Origin: Lachnospiraceae bacterium UBA3316
GTDB taxonomy: Bacteria; Bacillota; Clostridia; Lachnospirales; Lachnospiraceae
Assembly (NCBI GenBank): GCA_002361955.1
Contig: DESK01000010.1
Coordinates: 7,649-71,648, forward strand
Reading direction: 5' to 3'
DNA: 64,000 nt
Numbering within the stretch: the stretch's first letter is position 1; the number at the start of each line of letters is the position of its first letter. This document shows, piece after piece, positions 44,958-55,200 of this stretch. Made by a program: the position numbers and the translations under genes. The notes under the pieces are model-generated. The model was not told the origin of the DNA. It searched no databases and saw nothing but the letters and a program-made list of their open reading frames with translations.

Positions 44958-45617
44958 ATGAAAAAGCTAAGAGAATACAGACATTTTCTGATCGTTCCCC
45001 TGTACTTTATGTTTTACCTGTTGGTATTCAGGTATGTGGAAGGGCGCACGGGAATTCCGGTTCATATTATACATACGAAGCTGGATAAATACATTCCCTT
45101 TTGTGAATATTTTGTGATACCATATTTTTTGTGGTTTTTGTATGTGGCAGGCGCTGTGGTGTATTTTGGACTGATCCGCAAGAACCTGGCGGAGTACTAC
45201 AGGCTGATCGTTACCCTGGGGATTGGTATGACGCTGTTTCTGGCGATCTCCCTGGTGTTTCCCAACGGGCACAACCTGCGCCCTTGGCATTTTGAACATG
45301 AAAATATCTTTGTGGATATGGTAAGGTATCTTTACAAGATCGACACGCCCACAAATGTACTGCCAAGTATTCATGTATTTAATTCCGTGGCAGTGGCAGT
45401 GGCCGTGGCCGACAGCGAGGCCTTCCGGGAGCGCGGCAGAATCGTGTTCGCTTCCAATGTGCTGACGATCCTGATCGTTTGTGCTACCGTATTTTTAAAG
45501 CAGCATACGATACTGGACGTGATCACAGCCCTCTTCCTGAATATGGCCTGCTATCGCTTGATCTACCGTCCGCGTTATGTATTTGGCAGAAAGCCGGTGC
45601 CGAGCAGAGATATGTAA
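44958..45617 (+). CDS. PAP2-family membrane phosphatase
   Basis: The 219-residue protein has about five or six transmembrane segments. The phosphatase signature is present in divergent form: LPSIHVFNSVAV (PSxH motif) and KQHTILDVITALF (SRxxxxxHxxxD-type His and Asp), with a Lys replacing the usual Arg region. Likely acts on lipid phosphates such as undecaprenyl pyrophosphate or phosphatidic acid. The ATG is chosen over a GTG six bases earlier because GGAGAGG lies just upstream. Confidence 0.82.
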   Translation: MKKLREYRHFLIVPLYFMFYLLVFRYVEGRTGIPVHIIHTKLDKYIPFCEYFVIPYFLWFLYVAGAVVYFGLIRKNLAEYYRLIVTLGIGMTLFLAISLVFPNGHNLRPWHFEHENIFVDMVRYLYKIDTPTNVLPSIHVFNSVAVAVAVADSEAFRERGRIVFASNVLTILIVCATVFLKQHTILDVITALFLNMACYRLIYRPRYVFGRKPVPSRDM

Positions 45618-45622
45618 TAGGA

Positions 45623-45655
45623 AATCCTCCGATGAGAGATATCGGGGGATTTTTT
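45623..45655 (+). terminator. Terminator after the PAP2 gene
   Basis: AATCCTCCGAT against ATCGGGGGATT (one G-T pair) followed by a T-run. Confidence 0.85.
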
Positions 45656-45669
45656 CGTGTAAAAATATA

Positions 45670-45697
45670 TTCACAATTTCCCTAAGTATGGTATAAT
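45670..45697 (+). promoter_or_regulatory. Promoter for galK-galT
   Basis: TTCACA-N16-TATAAT with extended TGg before the -10 box, about 60 bases before galK. Confidence 0.6.
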
Positions 45698-45757
45698 GTT
45701 TGTATGAACATTTTTATGTTGAAAGATTATATAAAGAAAACGAAAGGGAGAAGCAAA

Positions 45758-46921
45758 ATGAAGGAACAAATTTTGGGGAAATTTAAAGAATTATTTGGTG
45801 GAGAGGGTGATATCCGCCCCTACTTTGCACCAGGACGTGTAAACCTGATCGGTGAGCATACCGATTATAACGGCGGCCACGTATTCCCCTGCGCACTGAC
45901 GATTGGCACCTACGGTGTGGCACGAAAGCGCGAGGACAGGAAGCTTCGCTTCTACTCTATGAATTTCGAGCGCCAGGGCGTGATTGAGACAAGCTTAGAT
46001 GACCTAAAACCCGGCAAGGAGAGCATTTGGACGGCTTACCCGAAGGGCGTAATGTGGGCTTTTGAGCAGAAAGGAATGGAAATTCCCTGCGGCCTGGATG
46101 TGGTGATTTACGGAAATATTCCAAACGGTTCCGGCCTTTCCTCCTCCGCATCTCTGGAGGTGCTGACAGGCTACATCCTGAAGGATATGTTTGGTTTCGA
46201 TGTGACAAATCAGGACCTGGCCCTGATCGGACAGTACTCTGAAAATAAGTACAATGGCGTAAACTGCGGTATCATGGATCAGTTCGCCATTGCCATGGGC
46301 AAGAAAGATCACGCCATCTTCCTGGATACCAGTAACCTGGAGTTCCAGTATGCGCCGATCCATCTGGAAGGCGCCAAGATTGTGATTGCCTGCAGCAATA
46401 AGAAGCGCGGCCTGGGAGATTCCAAGTACAATGAGAGACGCTCCGAGTGTGAAACAGCCCTGGCAGAGCTGCAGAAGGTGATAAAGATCGATAACCTGGG
46501 ACAGCTTACAGAGGAGCAGTTTGAAGAGCACAAAGGTGCGATTCAGGATGAGGTGCGCGTAAGAAGGGCAAAACATGCCGTATATGAGAACCAGAGGACG
46601 CTGCGTGCTGTAGAGGCACTGAAGGCCAATGATATCCGCCTGTTCGGCGAGCTGATGAACGCGTCCCATGTTTCCCTGCGGGATGACTATGAAGTGACGG
46701 GAATTGAGCTGGATACGCTGGTGGAAGAGTCCTGGAAGCAGCCGGGCGTGATCGGTTCCCGTATGACAGGCGCAGGCTTCGGCGGATGTACGGTGAGCAT
46801 CGTAGAGGATGACGCCATCGAGAACTTCAAGAAAAATGTGGGCGAGGCCTACAAGGCAAAGATCGGCTATGCGGCTGACTTCTATGTAGTAGAGATCGGC
46901 GATGGCCCGTCCAGGATTTAA
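45758..46921 (+). CDS. galK: Galactokinase
   Basis: GHMP kinase phosphorylating galactose at C1. The 387 residues carry the galactokinase signature GRVNLIGEHTDYNGGHVFP, the ATP motif PNGSGLSSSASLEV and the C-terminal GAGFGGCTV. The ATG is chosen because AAAGGGAG lies six bases upstream; an earlier in-frame ATG overlaps the promoter region. galT follows after 25 bases. galE is not in the window. Confidence 0.96.
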   Translation: MKEQILGKFKELFGGEGDIRPYFAPGRVNLIGEHTDYNGGHVFPCALTIGTYGVARKREDRKLRFYSMNFERQGVIETSLDDLKPGKESIWTAYPKGVMWAFEQKGMEIPCGLDVVIYGNIPNGSGLSSSASLEVLTGYILKDMFGFDVTNQDLALIGQYSENKYNGVNCGIMDQFAIAMGKKDHAIFLDTSNLEFQYAPIHLEGAKIVIACSNKKRGLGDSKYNERRSECETALAELQKVIKIDNLGQLTEEQFEEHKGAIQDEVRVRRAKHAVYENQRTLRAVEALKANDIRLFGELMNASHVSLRDDYEVTGIELDTLVEESWKQPGVIGSRMTGAGFGGCTVSIVEDDAIENFKKNVGEAYKAKIGYAADFYVVEIGDGPSRI

Positions 46922-46946
46922 GAAAGTACATCAGGAGGAAGTTGGC

Positions 46947-48440
46947 ATGATTTATAATAGTATCAAAAAGCTGGTTACTTACGGACTGGAGACGGGACTG
47001 ATTACAGAAGAGGACCGGATCTACACAACGAATGAGCTTCTGGAGCTTTTAAAGCTTGATGAGTATGAAGAGCCGGAGGAGACTTATACAGACGTGGATC
47101 TGGAGTCTGTTTTGGGAGAGATCCTGGATTACGCGGCGGAAAAGGGCCTGCTGGAAAGTGACAGCGTGGTTTACCGCGATCTCTTTGACACAAAGGTGAT
47201 GGGCCTTCTGACGCCGAGACCCCACGAGGTAATCCGCAAATTCCGGGAGCTTTACGCGCAGTCTCCTAAGGCGGCTACGGACGCTTATTACAAGTTCAGC
47301 CAGGATACGGATTACATCAGGCGGTACCGCATCGCCCGTGACAGAAAATGGGTGACCCCCACAGCCTACGGCGATCTGGATATCACGATCAATCTCTCAA
47401 AGCCGGAAAAGGATCCCAAGGCGATTGCCGCGGCAAAGACGGCAAAGCAGAGCGGCTACCCCAAGTGCCAGCTCTGTATGGAGAATATCGGCTATGCGGG
47501 ACGCACCAACCATCCCGCAAGGCAGAACCACAGAGTCATTCCCATCACGGTGAACGGAAAGCCTTGGGGCCTTCAGTATTCACCGTATGTATATTACAAT
47601 GAGCACTGCATCGTGTTCAATTCCGAGCATACGCCCATGAAGATCGAGAGGGATACCTTTGCGAAGCTTCTGGATTTCGTGCGCCAGTTCCCCCACTATT
47701 TTGTGGGTTCCAACGCGGATCTGCCCATCGTGGGCGGTTCCATTTTGAGCCATGACCATTTCCAGGGCGGCGGTTATGTGTTCGCCATGGCGAAGGCTCC
47801 CATCGAGACGACCTTTGCCATTAAGGGCTTTGAGGACGTGGTGACAGGCATCGTGAAGTGGCCCATGTCCGTTATCCGCCTGCAGAGCAAGGAGATTGAC
47901 CGGCTGGTAGAGCTGGCAGACCATATTCTGGCTGCATGGAGAGGATATACCGACGAGTCCGCGTTTATCTTCGCGGAGACGGACGGCGAGCCTCACAATA
48001 CGATAACGCCGATTGCCAGAAAGAGAGGCGGCCTCTTCGAGCTGGATCTGGTGCTCAGAAACAACATTACCACAGAGGAGCATCCCCTGGGCGTGTACCA
48101 TCCCCATGCAGAGCTGCATCATATTAAAAAGGAAAATATCGGCCTGATCGAGGTGATGGGCTTGGCCGTGCTTCCCGCAAGGTTAAAGTCCGAATTAGAT
48201 CTTCTGGCCGACTATCTGGTGGAAGGCAAGGATGTGCGCAGCAACGAGGTGCTGGAAAAGCATGCGGACTGGGTGGATGAATTTGTGCCGAAGTACGAAG
48301 AGATCACCAGGGACAATGTCATGGAGATTATCCAGAAAGAGGTAGGTATCGTATTCATGAAGGTTCTGGAGTGCGCAGGCGTTTATAAATGCGACGAGAA
48401 GGGCCGGAAAGATTTCCAGAGATTTATCGGTACCCTGTAA
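46947..48440 (+). CDS. galT: UDP-glucose--hexose-1-phosphate uridylyltransferase, class II
   Basis: Exchanges UMP between UDP-glucose and galactose-1-phosphate. The 497-residue length and MGLLTPRPHEVIRKFRELY mark the Gram-positive GalT class II, unrelated in length to the E. coli HIT form. CQLCMENIGYAGR, NEHCIVFNSEHTPM and SHDHFQGGGYVFAMAKA (catalytic His region) are visible. The ATG has AGGAGG ten bases upstream. Confidence 0.95.
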   Translation: MIYNSIKKLVTYGLETGLITEEDRIYTTNELLELLKLDEYEEPEETYTDVDLESVLGEILDYAAEKGLLESDSVVYRDLFDTKVMGLLTPRPHEVIRKFRELYAQSPKAATDAYYKFSQDTDYIRRYRIARDRKWVTPTAYGDLDITINLSKPEKDPKAIAAAKTAKQSGYPKCQLCMENIGYAGRTNHPARQNHRVIPITVNGKPWGLQYSPYVYYNEHCIVFNSEHTPMKIERDTFAKLLDFVRQFPHYFVGSNADLPIVGGSILSHDHFQGGGYVFAMAKAPIETTFAIKGFEDVVTGIVKWPMSVIRLQSKEIDRLVELADHILAAWRGYTDESAFIFAETDGEPHNTITPIARKRGGLFELDLVLRNNITTEEHPLGVYHPHAELHHIKKENIGLIEVMGLAVLPARLKSELDLLADYLVEGKDVRSNEVLEKHADWVDEFVPKYEEITRDNVMEIIQKEVGIVFMKVLECAGVYKCDEKGRKDFQRFIGTL

Positions 48441-48497
48441 GCCTTCGGAGAAAAAGCTATCGGTGGCTTAGAATAATTTTATAGTGATGGTTTAACA

Positions 48498-48557
48498 GCA
48501 GGCTGTAGGGGGCTTTGGCAGAAATGTAAAAGCCCCGTATGGCCTGCTTTGTTTTTT
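48498..48557 (+). terminator. Terminator after galT
   Basis: GCAGGC/GCCTGC enclosing GGGGCTTT/AAAGCCCC, followed by TTTGTTTTTT. Confidence 0.85.
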
Positions 48558-48598
48558 AGCAGTGTGACCAGTATTTGAAAAACAGGAAGAAGGGTTAG

Positions 48599-48906
48599 TT
48601 ACTTACTATCGAGTGGAAGTGATACAAGAAATTCGCTGCCTCCCATGGGAGAGTCGATGACACTTATGACTCCATTATGCAGATTTACAATTTCCTTTGC
48701 AATGCTTAAGCCGAGGCCAAAATGATTTTTGTCTGTTCTGGAATCGTCGCAGCGGTAAAATCGGTGAAAAATTTTTTCTTGTTTTCGTCCGGAATTCCTG
48801 GTCCGTTGTCGGCCACGGAAATCAGAACATGATTGGAGTGTAAGGATATAGAAATTTGGATGATCCCGCCTTGGGGAGTGTAAGATACGGCATTATCCAG
48901 TAAGAT
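48599..48906 (-). pseudogene. Sensor histidine kinase, C-terminal fragment, frameshifted
   Basis: The last ~100 codons of a histidine kinase remain. The N box (LLDNAVSYTPQGG) and G1 box (VADNGPGIP) are in one frame and the rest (FHRFYRCDDSRTDKNHFGLG, LSIAKEIVNLHNG, GGSEFLVSLPL, stop) in another. The shift falls at an A/T homopolymer (48767-48777), consistent with loss of one base. Everything before the N box, including the phospho-acceptor His, is missing; the break falls where the next fragment begins. No response regulator is nearby. Confidence 0.85.
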
Positions 48907-49351
48907 GGAAGGATATATTACGGAAGGGGATCCATGCGTTTTGAAAAAGTATGGTTCATCGGATGAAATTGGCGGACAGTCGGTGATCGAGGTTACTTAT
49001 AATGAAAAAGATGACTCTTTATTAGATGTTACAATTGAAGCAGACGATGATACTTTGACAGTTGGTGATATGGTAACGGCGAATATCATTAAACAGTCAG
49101 AGCAATATTCGTATGTGGTGCCATTGGGTGCGATCCATATCGGAGAAGGAGGCACGTATCTTTTTGCGGTGGAAGAAACAGAAGGAGTTCTGGGGATGGT
49201 TTTGGAGGCGGAAAAAGTCAGCGTAAGAATCCTTGAGCAAAATAGCGATTATGCAGCCATTTCTTTGGATGAAGCACCTGAAAGGGAGATTATAGTCGGA
49301 TCTGACCGGGCGGTGGAGGCTGGCGGAAGGATCAGAAGGAAGATATCATGA
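48905..49351 (+). pseudogene. Efflux adaptor (HlyD/MacA-like) C-terminal fragment
   Basis: An open stretch of 148 codons without its own ribosome binding site. VTANIIKQSEQYSYVVPLGAI followed by YLFAVEET, then EKVSVRILEQNSDYAAISL and a C-terminal GSDRAVEAGGRIR, resembles the barrel and membrane-proximal end of periplasmic-adaptor-type efflux proteins. The N-terminal half (signal/anchor, hairpin) is absent, and the fragment starts exactly at the truncated histidine kinase on the opposite strand. An ATGA overlap with the next fragment shows it was once in an operon. Confidence 0.65.
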
Positions 49352-49500
49352 AGAAAAACATAGGAATGGCTATTTGCGTCATAGCAGTCGTGTTCTGCAT
49401 CCGGCAGGGGATGAATCAAAATGTTTCAGAGCTGCCTGACCTTGTGGGGAGATATCTTCGTTGTTGGTCTGGCGGTTCGATATTTGACTTTGAGTCTGCT
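49348..49500 (+). pseudogene. Remnant of a membrane protein (probable efflux permease)
   Basis: Starts MKKNIGMAICVIAVVFCIRQ, a plausible first transmembrane helix, then loses frame. From about 49446 the +2 frame reads WGDIFVVGLAVRYLTLSLLG, another membrane-like segment, before homology is lost at a GC-rich hairpin. It would fit the permease of the adaptor's transporter, with most of the gene deleted. Confidence 0.45.
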
Positions 49501-49501
49501 G

Positions 49502-49539
49502 GGGGCGGGGCGCGGCTTATCATAGCCGTTCCCCGCCCC
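49502..49539. other. GC-rich hairpin downstream of sigG
   Basis: GGGGCGGGG/CCCCGCCCC enclosing CGGCT/AGCCG. No T-run follows on either strand. It marks the right end of the debris region. Confidence 0.6.
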
Positions 49540-49613
49540 TGTTTGGAACTGTCTATTTTCCGATCGCTTACTTTATCCCTCCGGTTCTCATATGCCGGAA
49601 AGCCTGCAAATAG

Positions 49614-50390
49614 CTACGCAAGGTATGCCCGCATCGCCTTCAGCGCATTTTTTTCTAACCGGCTCACCTGGGCCTGGGAGATGTGGATTTCCTGGGCGAC
49701 CTCTGTCTGGGTCTTCCCCTCGTAGAAACGCATTTCGATGATCGTCCGCTCCCGTTCGCCCAGCCGCTGAATGGCCTCTCTCAGTGAGATGGATTCCAGC
49801 CAGTTTTCCTCTCGGTTTTTTCTGTCGCTGATCTGATCCATCACATAGAGGGTGTCTCCGCCTTCCGTATAGACAGGATCGTACAGGCTTACGGGGGTCT
49901 GGATCGCGTCCATGGCAAAGACGATATCCTCCTTGGAGATGCCGATCTCAGCGGCAATCTCGTTGACCGTAGGCTCCTTCAGATTCTTTTTCATATAGTT
50001 CTCCCTGGCGTAGATGGCCTTGTAGGCCGTGTCGCGCAGGGACCGGCTGACCCGGATGCTGTTGTTATCCCTGAGATAGCGCCGGATTTCCCCGATGATC
50101 ATAGGCACCGCATAAGTGGAAAATTTTACATTCAGTGTAGCGTCAAAGTTGTCGATGGCTTTGATCAGGCCGATACAGCCGATCTGGAACAGGTCGTCCG
50201 CGTTTTCATTGCTGCTGCCGAAGCGTTTGATTACGCTCAGGACAAGACGCAGGTTCCCTTTAATATAAAGCTCCCGCGCCTCCATATCCCCCTCCTGGAT
50301 TCGGGCAAAGAGAGCTTCTTTCTCTTCATTGTTCAAGAGAGGAAGCTTGGCCGTGTTTACGCCGCATATTTCAACCTTATTGAGAGCCAT
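49614..50390 (-). CDS. sigG: RNA polymerase sporulation sigma factor SigG
   Basis: Late forespore sigma factor, 258 residues. It starts LNKVEICGVNTAKLPLL, the near-invariant SigG N-terminus, followed by region 2 (DLFQIGCIGLIKAIDNFD, FSTYAVPMIIGEIRRYLRD), region 3 and region 4 (RERTIIEMRFYEGKTQTEVAQEIHISQAQVSRLEK). The ATG chosen has AAGGAGG nine bases upstream; a longer reading in frame has no support. sigE and spoIIGA, often adjacent, are absent here. Confidence 0.96.
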   Translation of the reverse strand: MALNKVEICGVNTAKLPLLNNEEKEALFARIQEGDMEARELYIKGNLRLVLSVIKRFGSSNENADDLFQIGCIGLIKAIDNFDATLNVKFSTYAVPMIIGEIRRYLRDNNSIRVSRSLRDTAYKAIYARENYMKKNLKEPTVNEIAAEIGISKEDIVFAMDAIQTPVSLYDPVYTEGGDTLYVMDQISDRKNREENWLESISLREAIQRLGERERTIIEMRFYEGKTQTEVAQEIHISQAQVSRLEKNALKAMRAYLA

Positions 50391-50602
50391 TTGGTTCATC
50401 CTCCTTATCATTGCCTGGTATATGATGCCCTGGATTGCTCCGCATTTCATGCTCCCGCACTCCTGAAATCCTGTAACGCCGTACAGGCATGTCATAGAGG
50501 ACCTTGTGCCCCTCGCATCATAAGATAATGGTACACAGGATCGCCGTCTCCTATACACAGTCCTCAAAAATAAAAAAAATTTTCATCCTTGACAGAAATG
50601 CG

Positions 50603-50636
50603 TTTCTGCCGACGCCCATGGGGACGCCGGCAGAAA
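50603..50636 (-). terminator. Hairpin between ymxH and sigG
   Basis: TTTCTGCCG against CGGCAGAAA just after ymxH. A T-rich run (TTTTTTTTATTTTT) follows only about 25 bases later on the minus strand, so termination is uncertain. The rest of the 250-base gap before sigG shows nothing recognisable. Confidence 0.4.
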
Positions 50637-50642
50637 GGGCAG

Positions 50643-50903
50643 TCAGATATCGCATTTCCTCTGGCATTCTTCTTCGCAGATTTCCACTAAAATAATGTCC
50701 GCGCCGATCTGCCGGACGCATTTCCAGGGGATCACAAATTCTGTATCCCGGCCCAGAAAGGAACAGAGCTTTCCGGGGCCGGGGACGATGAGAGCGAGGA
50801 TACATCCCGTGCAGGCGTCAATGTCCACATCGTTGACGCAGCCCAGAGAGCGGCAGGAGCAGACATTGATCACCTCCTTCTGGCGAAGATCACAGATACG
50901 CAT
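50643..50903 (-). CDS. YlmC/YmxH-family sporulation protein
   Basis: The 86-residue protein has a PRC-barrel-like fold: MRICDLRQKEVINVCSCRSLG, DVDIDACTGCILALIVPG and FVIPWKCVRQIGADIILVEI. It is unusually Cys-rich (nine Cys), with a CQRKC end. Genes of this type often neighbour sigG in Clostridia; the exact role is unknown. RBS GGAGG. Confidence 0.88.
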   Translation of the reverse strand: MRICDLRQKEVINVCSCRSLGCVNDVDIDACTGCILALIVPGPGKLCSFLGRDTEFVIPWKCVRQIGADIILVEICEEECQRKCDI

Positions 50904-51152
50904 GGCTTCCTCCCCGTTGTGGCGTTGTTTTCTTCATACGTATGCCGGGAAGCCGGAGGGTATGCCTGGGATATAGACCAGTAACGAAGAGATTAAAAAT
51001 TTAGTAGCACATTGGAAGGAAATGGGTTATAATGCTTTTAAGGAATGTATCCCTGCGGCATTTTCCGGGAGTAGAAGGATTCTGAGACGTTAACAGAACG
51101 ACAGTTCCCTGAAAATCTGCATCCCAAATAGGCAAAGAGAGGTTGAAAATTT
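50904..51152. other. Divergent region between ymxH and niaR
   Basis: Contains one plus-strand TATAAT (51028-51033) without a good -35 box. No NiaR-type operator could be assigned with confidence. Confidence 0.4.
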
Positions 51153-51731
51153 ATGAATGGAAAGGACAGAAGAGCATGTATTCTTCAGCTGCTGGCAGAC
51201 AGTCCGAAGGCATTGACGGGGGCATGTCTGGCAGAGAAGATGAAGGTAAGCCGCCAGGTTATTGTGCAGGATATCGCACTTCTGCGTGCGAACGGCGCGG
51301 ATATCGTTTCCACAAATCTTGGATATCTGCTGAAAAAAAAGGAGGAGGCCAGCCGCGTATTTAAGGTCCATCACTCAGATGCGGAGGTGGAGGAGGAGCT
51401 GTCCCTGATCGTGGATTACGGCGGTATCGTGAAGGACGTTTTCGTCTACCACCGGGTGTATGGAACGCTGAAAGGAGATATGAATATCCGCTCACGACGG
51501 GAGGTAAAAAAATTTGTGGAGGATATCAACTGCGGCAAGTCCAGCCTGTTAAAAAATGTCACCTCCGGCTATCATTACCATACGGTTCTTGCAGAGAACG
51601 AACAGGTTCTTGATATGATACAGGAGAAGCTGAAGGAGAGAGGCTTTCTCGCCAAGCTGCAGGATTATGAGCCTATTGATTTTTGGAGTAAGGAAGGAAA
51701 GGAGGAAAGGTATGAAGTGCCCGTTTTGTAA
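51153..51731 (+). CDS. niaR: Nicotinate-responsive transcriptional repressor NiaR
   Basis: The 192 residues have an N-terminal winged helix (RRACILQLLADSPKALTGACLAEKMKVSRQVIVQDIALLRANGADI) and a C-terminal 3H domain with conserved histidines in KVHHSD, VYHRVYG and SGYHYHTV. NiaR represses NAD salvage/synthesis genes when nicotinate is present. RBS GAGAGG. The last 20 bases overlap nrdR. No nad gene is in the window. Confidence 0.92.
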   Translation: MNGKDRRACILQLLADSPKALTGACLAEKMKVSRQVIVQDIALLRANGADIVSTNLGYLLKKKEEASRVFKVHHSDAEVEEELSLIVDYGGIVKDVFVYHRVYGTLKGDMNIRSRREVKKFVEDINCGKSSLLKNVTSGYHYHTVLAENEQVLDMIQEKLKERGFLAKLQDYEPIDFWSKEGKEERYEVPVL

Positions 51732-52161
51732 TGAGGACAATACGAGAGTTGTGGATTCCAGACCGGCAGATGATAACTGCTCCATCAGGCGGAGAAGGAT
51801 GTGCGATGCCTGCGGAAAGCGATTTACGACCTATGAAAAGGTGGAGACGATCCCTTTGGTGGTGATCAAAAAGGACCGCAGCCGGGAGGAGTATGACCGT
51901 TCGAAGATTGAAGCAGGCGTGATGAGGGCCTGTTACAAAAGGCCCGTACCGGTACAGAAGATCCACGAGCTTGTGGATGCTGTGGAGACAGATCTGTTTA
52001 ATCATGAGGAGCGGGAGATCGAGAGCAAGGAAATCGGCGAGATCGTTATGGATAAGCTAAAAAACCTGGAAGCGGTGGCTTACGTCCGGTTTGCTTCCGT
52101 CTATCGGGAATTTAAAGATGTAAATACCTTTATGGACGAGCTGAAAAAGATTTTAAATTAA
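51712..52161 (+). CDS. nrdR: Ribonucleotide reductase repressor NrdR
   Basis: A 149-residue regulator with the zinc ribbon [36 protein letters not shown] and an ATP-cone domain ([30 protein letters not shown]). The ATG has GGAGG six bases upstream; this start lies within niaR. A 20-base overlap between a DNA-binding repressor and NrdR suggests coupled translation. Confidence 0.96.
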   Translation: [149 protein letters not shown]

Positions 52162-52240
52162 AGAAGGCATTGGAACAGATTATAGGTATATGGGAATGAA
52201 AACTAGTATTTAATGAACTTTAGAAAAATGGAGAAGAAGA

Positions 52241-55200
52241 ATGAAAAAGACAGCAAAAACGATATTGTGTGTTTTATTGGCTTTAGTGATGGCTATGCCT
52301 TGGGGGGTGCTGCCAAAGCTGAGCGCGCAGGCAGCGGAAGAAACAGTCAGGCTGGGTGTGGAGGCTACAGACGCCGGGCAGATGAATTATTTTGTGTACA
52401 CCTCGCCGAACAGCTCAAAAAGCTGGTCGGTCTTTGCCGGGTCGGAGGCCTATATAGACCTTGGCGCGTCTGAGACCAACGCGGAACAATATTTTTATGA
52501 GATCAGTTTTGTGGGAAGCGGTATTACACTCTTTGCCAATAAGAGCCATAACCACGGAATTGTAAAATATTCGGTGGACGGTGGCCTTGAGCAGACGGTG
52601 GATCTGTATAACAGTTCCCGCACAACGGCGCAGGCAGTGTATAGGGTGAGCGGCCTTGCGGAGGGGAGACATACGCTGAAGGCTGTGACTCAGCCGACGA
52701 AGAACGCCTCCAGCAAAAGCATCGTAAATCAGGTGGCTTACGCGGAGATCGTCCATGCGCCCTATACGGCAAATGAGATCGTGGTCAATCAGGCTTCCAT
52801 GAGCCTCTATGCGGGGGAAACCCAGAAGATTTCTTACACGGTTATGCCGGCCGGGGCGTCGGCGGAAGGCCTTGTGTTCAGGAGCAGCGCTGAAGATGTG
52901 GCCCTTGTGTCGGCGGACGGGACAGTGACGGCAAAGGCCCCGGGGAAGGCTGTGATTACCCTGTCAGGCATCGGTGAAGAAAAGACGGTGGCGGTAGAAG
53001 TGAAGGCCGCAAGCCCGAGGCTTGGCGGAATGATCGCGGACACGGATATGCAGCACACGCAGGATACTTACAACGAGGTGAAGAGGGGAGCAGTGACAGA
53101 GGCTGCCCTGACCGCCTGGAAAAATGATAAAGCTGCCAGCGAGCTGGTGCTTTACTCAGAAGGGGGTCCCCTGAAAAATGTCAGCGTGACGGCAAGTCCC
53201 CTGGTGACGGCGGATGGAAAGGCAAAGATTTCCCAGGAGCAGGTGACGCTCACGTTTATGAAATCTACCCTGGCCTATAACGATAGCGGCAGATATATTG
53301 GTTACGGCAGCCCGACACGTCCCATCCCGGAAGGGAACAGGCTGGAATCCTCTGATATTCTCTATCAGAAGGGCGGCACGGTAGATATTCCCTTTAACAG
53401 CCTGCAGCCCGTATGGGTGGAGTTTGCTGTACCCGCGGACGCGGAGGCGGGCCTGTACACGGGGACTTTGACGGTGCAGGCAGAGGGGCTTGAGGAATCC
53501 CTGGAATTTACATACCGTCTGCTGGTGCAGGATATGGTGCTTCCAAATCCCGAAGAGTTTTCGTTTGATATCGGTTTGTGGCAGTATCCGTACAGCAGCG
53601 CCGAGTATTACGGCGTGGAGCCCTTCTCCCAGGAGCATCTGGAGATTTTGCGTCCGATCATGGAGAAATACAGGGAGATCGGCGGCAATTCCATAACGGC
53701 TACGATGATTGAGGACGCCTGGAGCGGACAGACCTACAGCGCCAATCAGATTCACTATCCGTCCATGATCAGGTGGACGAAGACGGGGGATCAGTTTACG
53801 TATGACTACAGCGATTTTGATACCTGGGTATCCTTCTGTAAGGATGAGATCGGCATCGCGGACAAGGTGGTGATCTACAGTATCCTTCCCTGGGGAAATG
53901 CCTTTACCTACTGGGAAGATGGCACCATGAAGACGGAGAGCTATACGGTGGGCAGCAGCAGGTATATCACTCTTTGGGAGGACTTCCTGAACGATTTTGC
54001 CCGTCATTTGACGGAGAAGGGATGGTTTGAGGACTGCTATCTGGGAATTGATGAGAGAAACTTTAACGCGGATGTGATCAGCCATTTCCTGGGAATGACC
54101 AACAGCGAGGGAAAGAACTGGAAGGTGGCAGGCGATATGGATAACTTCACTGCCGCAGGAAAGGGCGACATGGCCAAGGTGCTCTCCTCCCTGAATGTAG
54201 GCGACACGGCGGCAGCGGGGAACCAGGAAGCGTTCCAGGCGCTCCTGGCGGAGAGAAACGCCGGAGGGCTGGAAACTACCCTGTACTCCTGTACGGAGCA
54301 TAAGCCAGGCAATTTCTCTCTGAGCGCGCCGGTGGAGAGCTATTGGAGCGCCGTAAACGCAGGCAAGGCGGGAGCCTCCGGCTTCCAGAGATGGGCGTAC
54401 GACGCCTGGGTGGCGGATCCTTTAAACGACGCGACTCATAATTCCTTTGAACCGGGAGATACTTTTATCATCTATCCTTCTGAGAAGGACGGGGAGGAGA
54501 GAGAGGTAAAGAGCTCCGTTCGTCTGGAGCGCATGGCGGAAGGTATCCGTGATGTGAATAAGCTGCGTATTCTCGAAAGGGAGATGCCAGGCCTGGCCGA
54601 TGATATCCAGGAAGTATACGCCAGGGTAAAGACCACGGCGAGACATTCCTCCCACACCTACATGACGGAGGAGGAGATCGCGGGCCTGGCGGAGGAGATG
54701 AGCAATTTCAAGGCGGGCGTCGCGGCTGTCACGGAGAAGTATCTGGCGGCTGTGAGGGATCTTTCCATAGCAGAGACAGAAAAAACGCTGAATGCAGGAG
54801 AAATGTGGCAGATTGAGGCGGAAGGCGCCGGAGAGCTTATTTTCCGTTCCGCCAATCCCTCCGTGGCGTCTGTGGATGCCAAGGGGAACGTGAGGGCGAA
54901 CGCCAAGGGCCGCACGGTGATCACCGTGGAGGATAAGGCGGCAGGCAGTGTGGGCAGCGTACAGATCCTTGTTACCAGAACCCTGATCATCAGCAACAGC
55001 CTGACGGATTATAAGCTGCCGCAGCAGTATTTATCGGATGTGGAGAGAGATCCCGACGATTCTAAGGGCAGACACTATCTGGGACAGCCGGATATGGTTA
55101 TGCTGGATGACGAAAAGACTCTGATTACGGTATATCCTGTGGGCCATGGAAAGGGCTCTGTGGTGATGCAGGTGAGCCGGGACGCAGGAGAGACATGGAA

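Noticed and set aside
53156..54301. 381-codon frame opposite the giant hydrolase
   Set aside because: Shadow of a gene with clear signal peptide and domains; no supporting motifs or start site.
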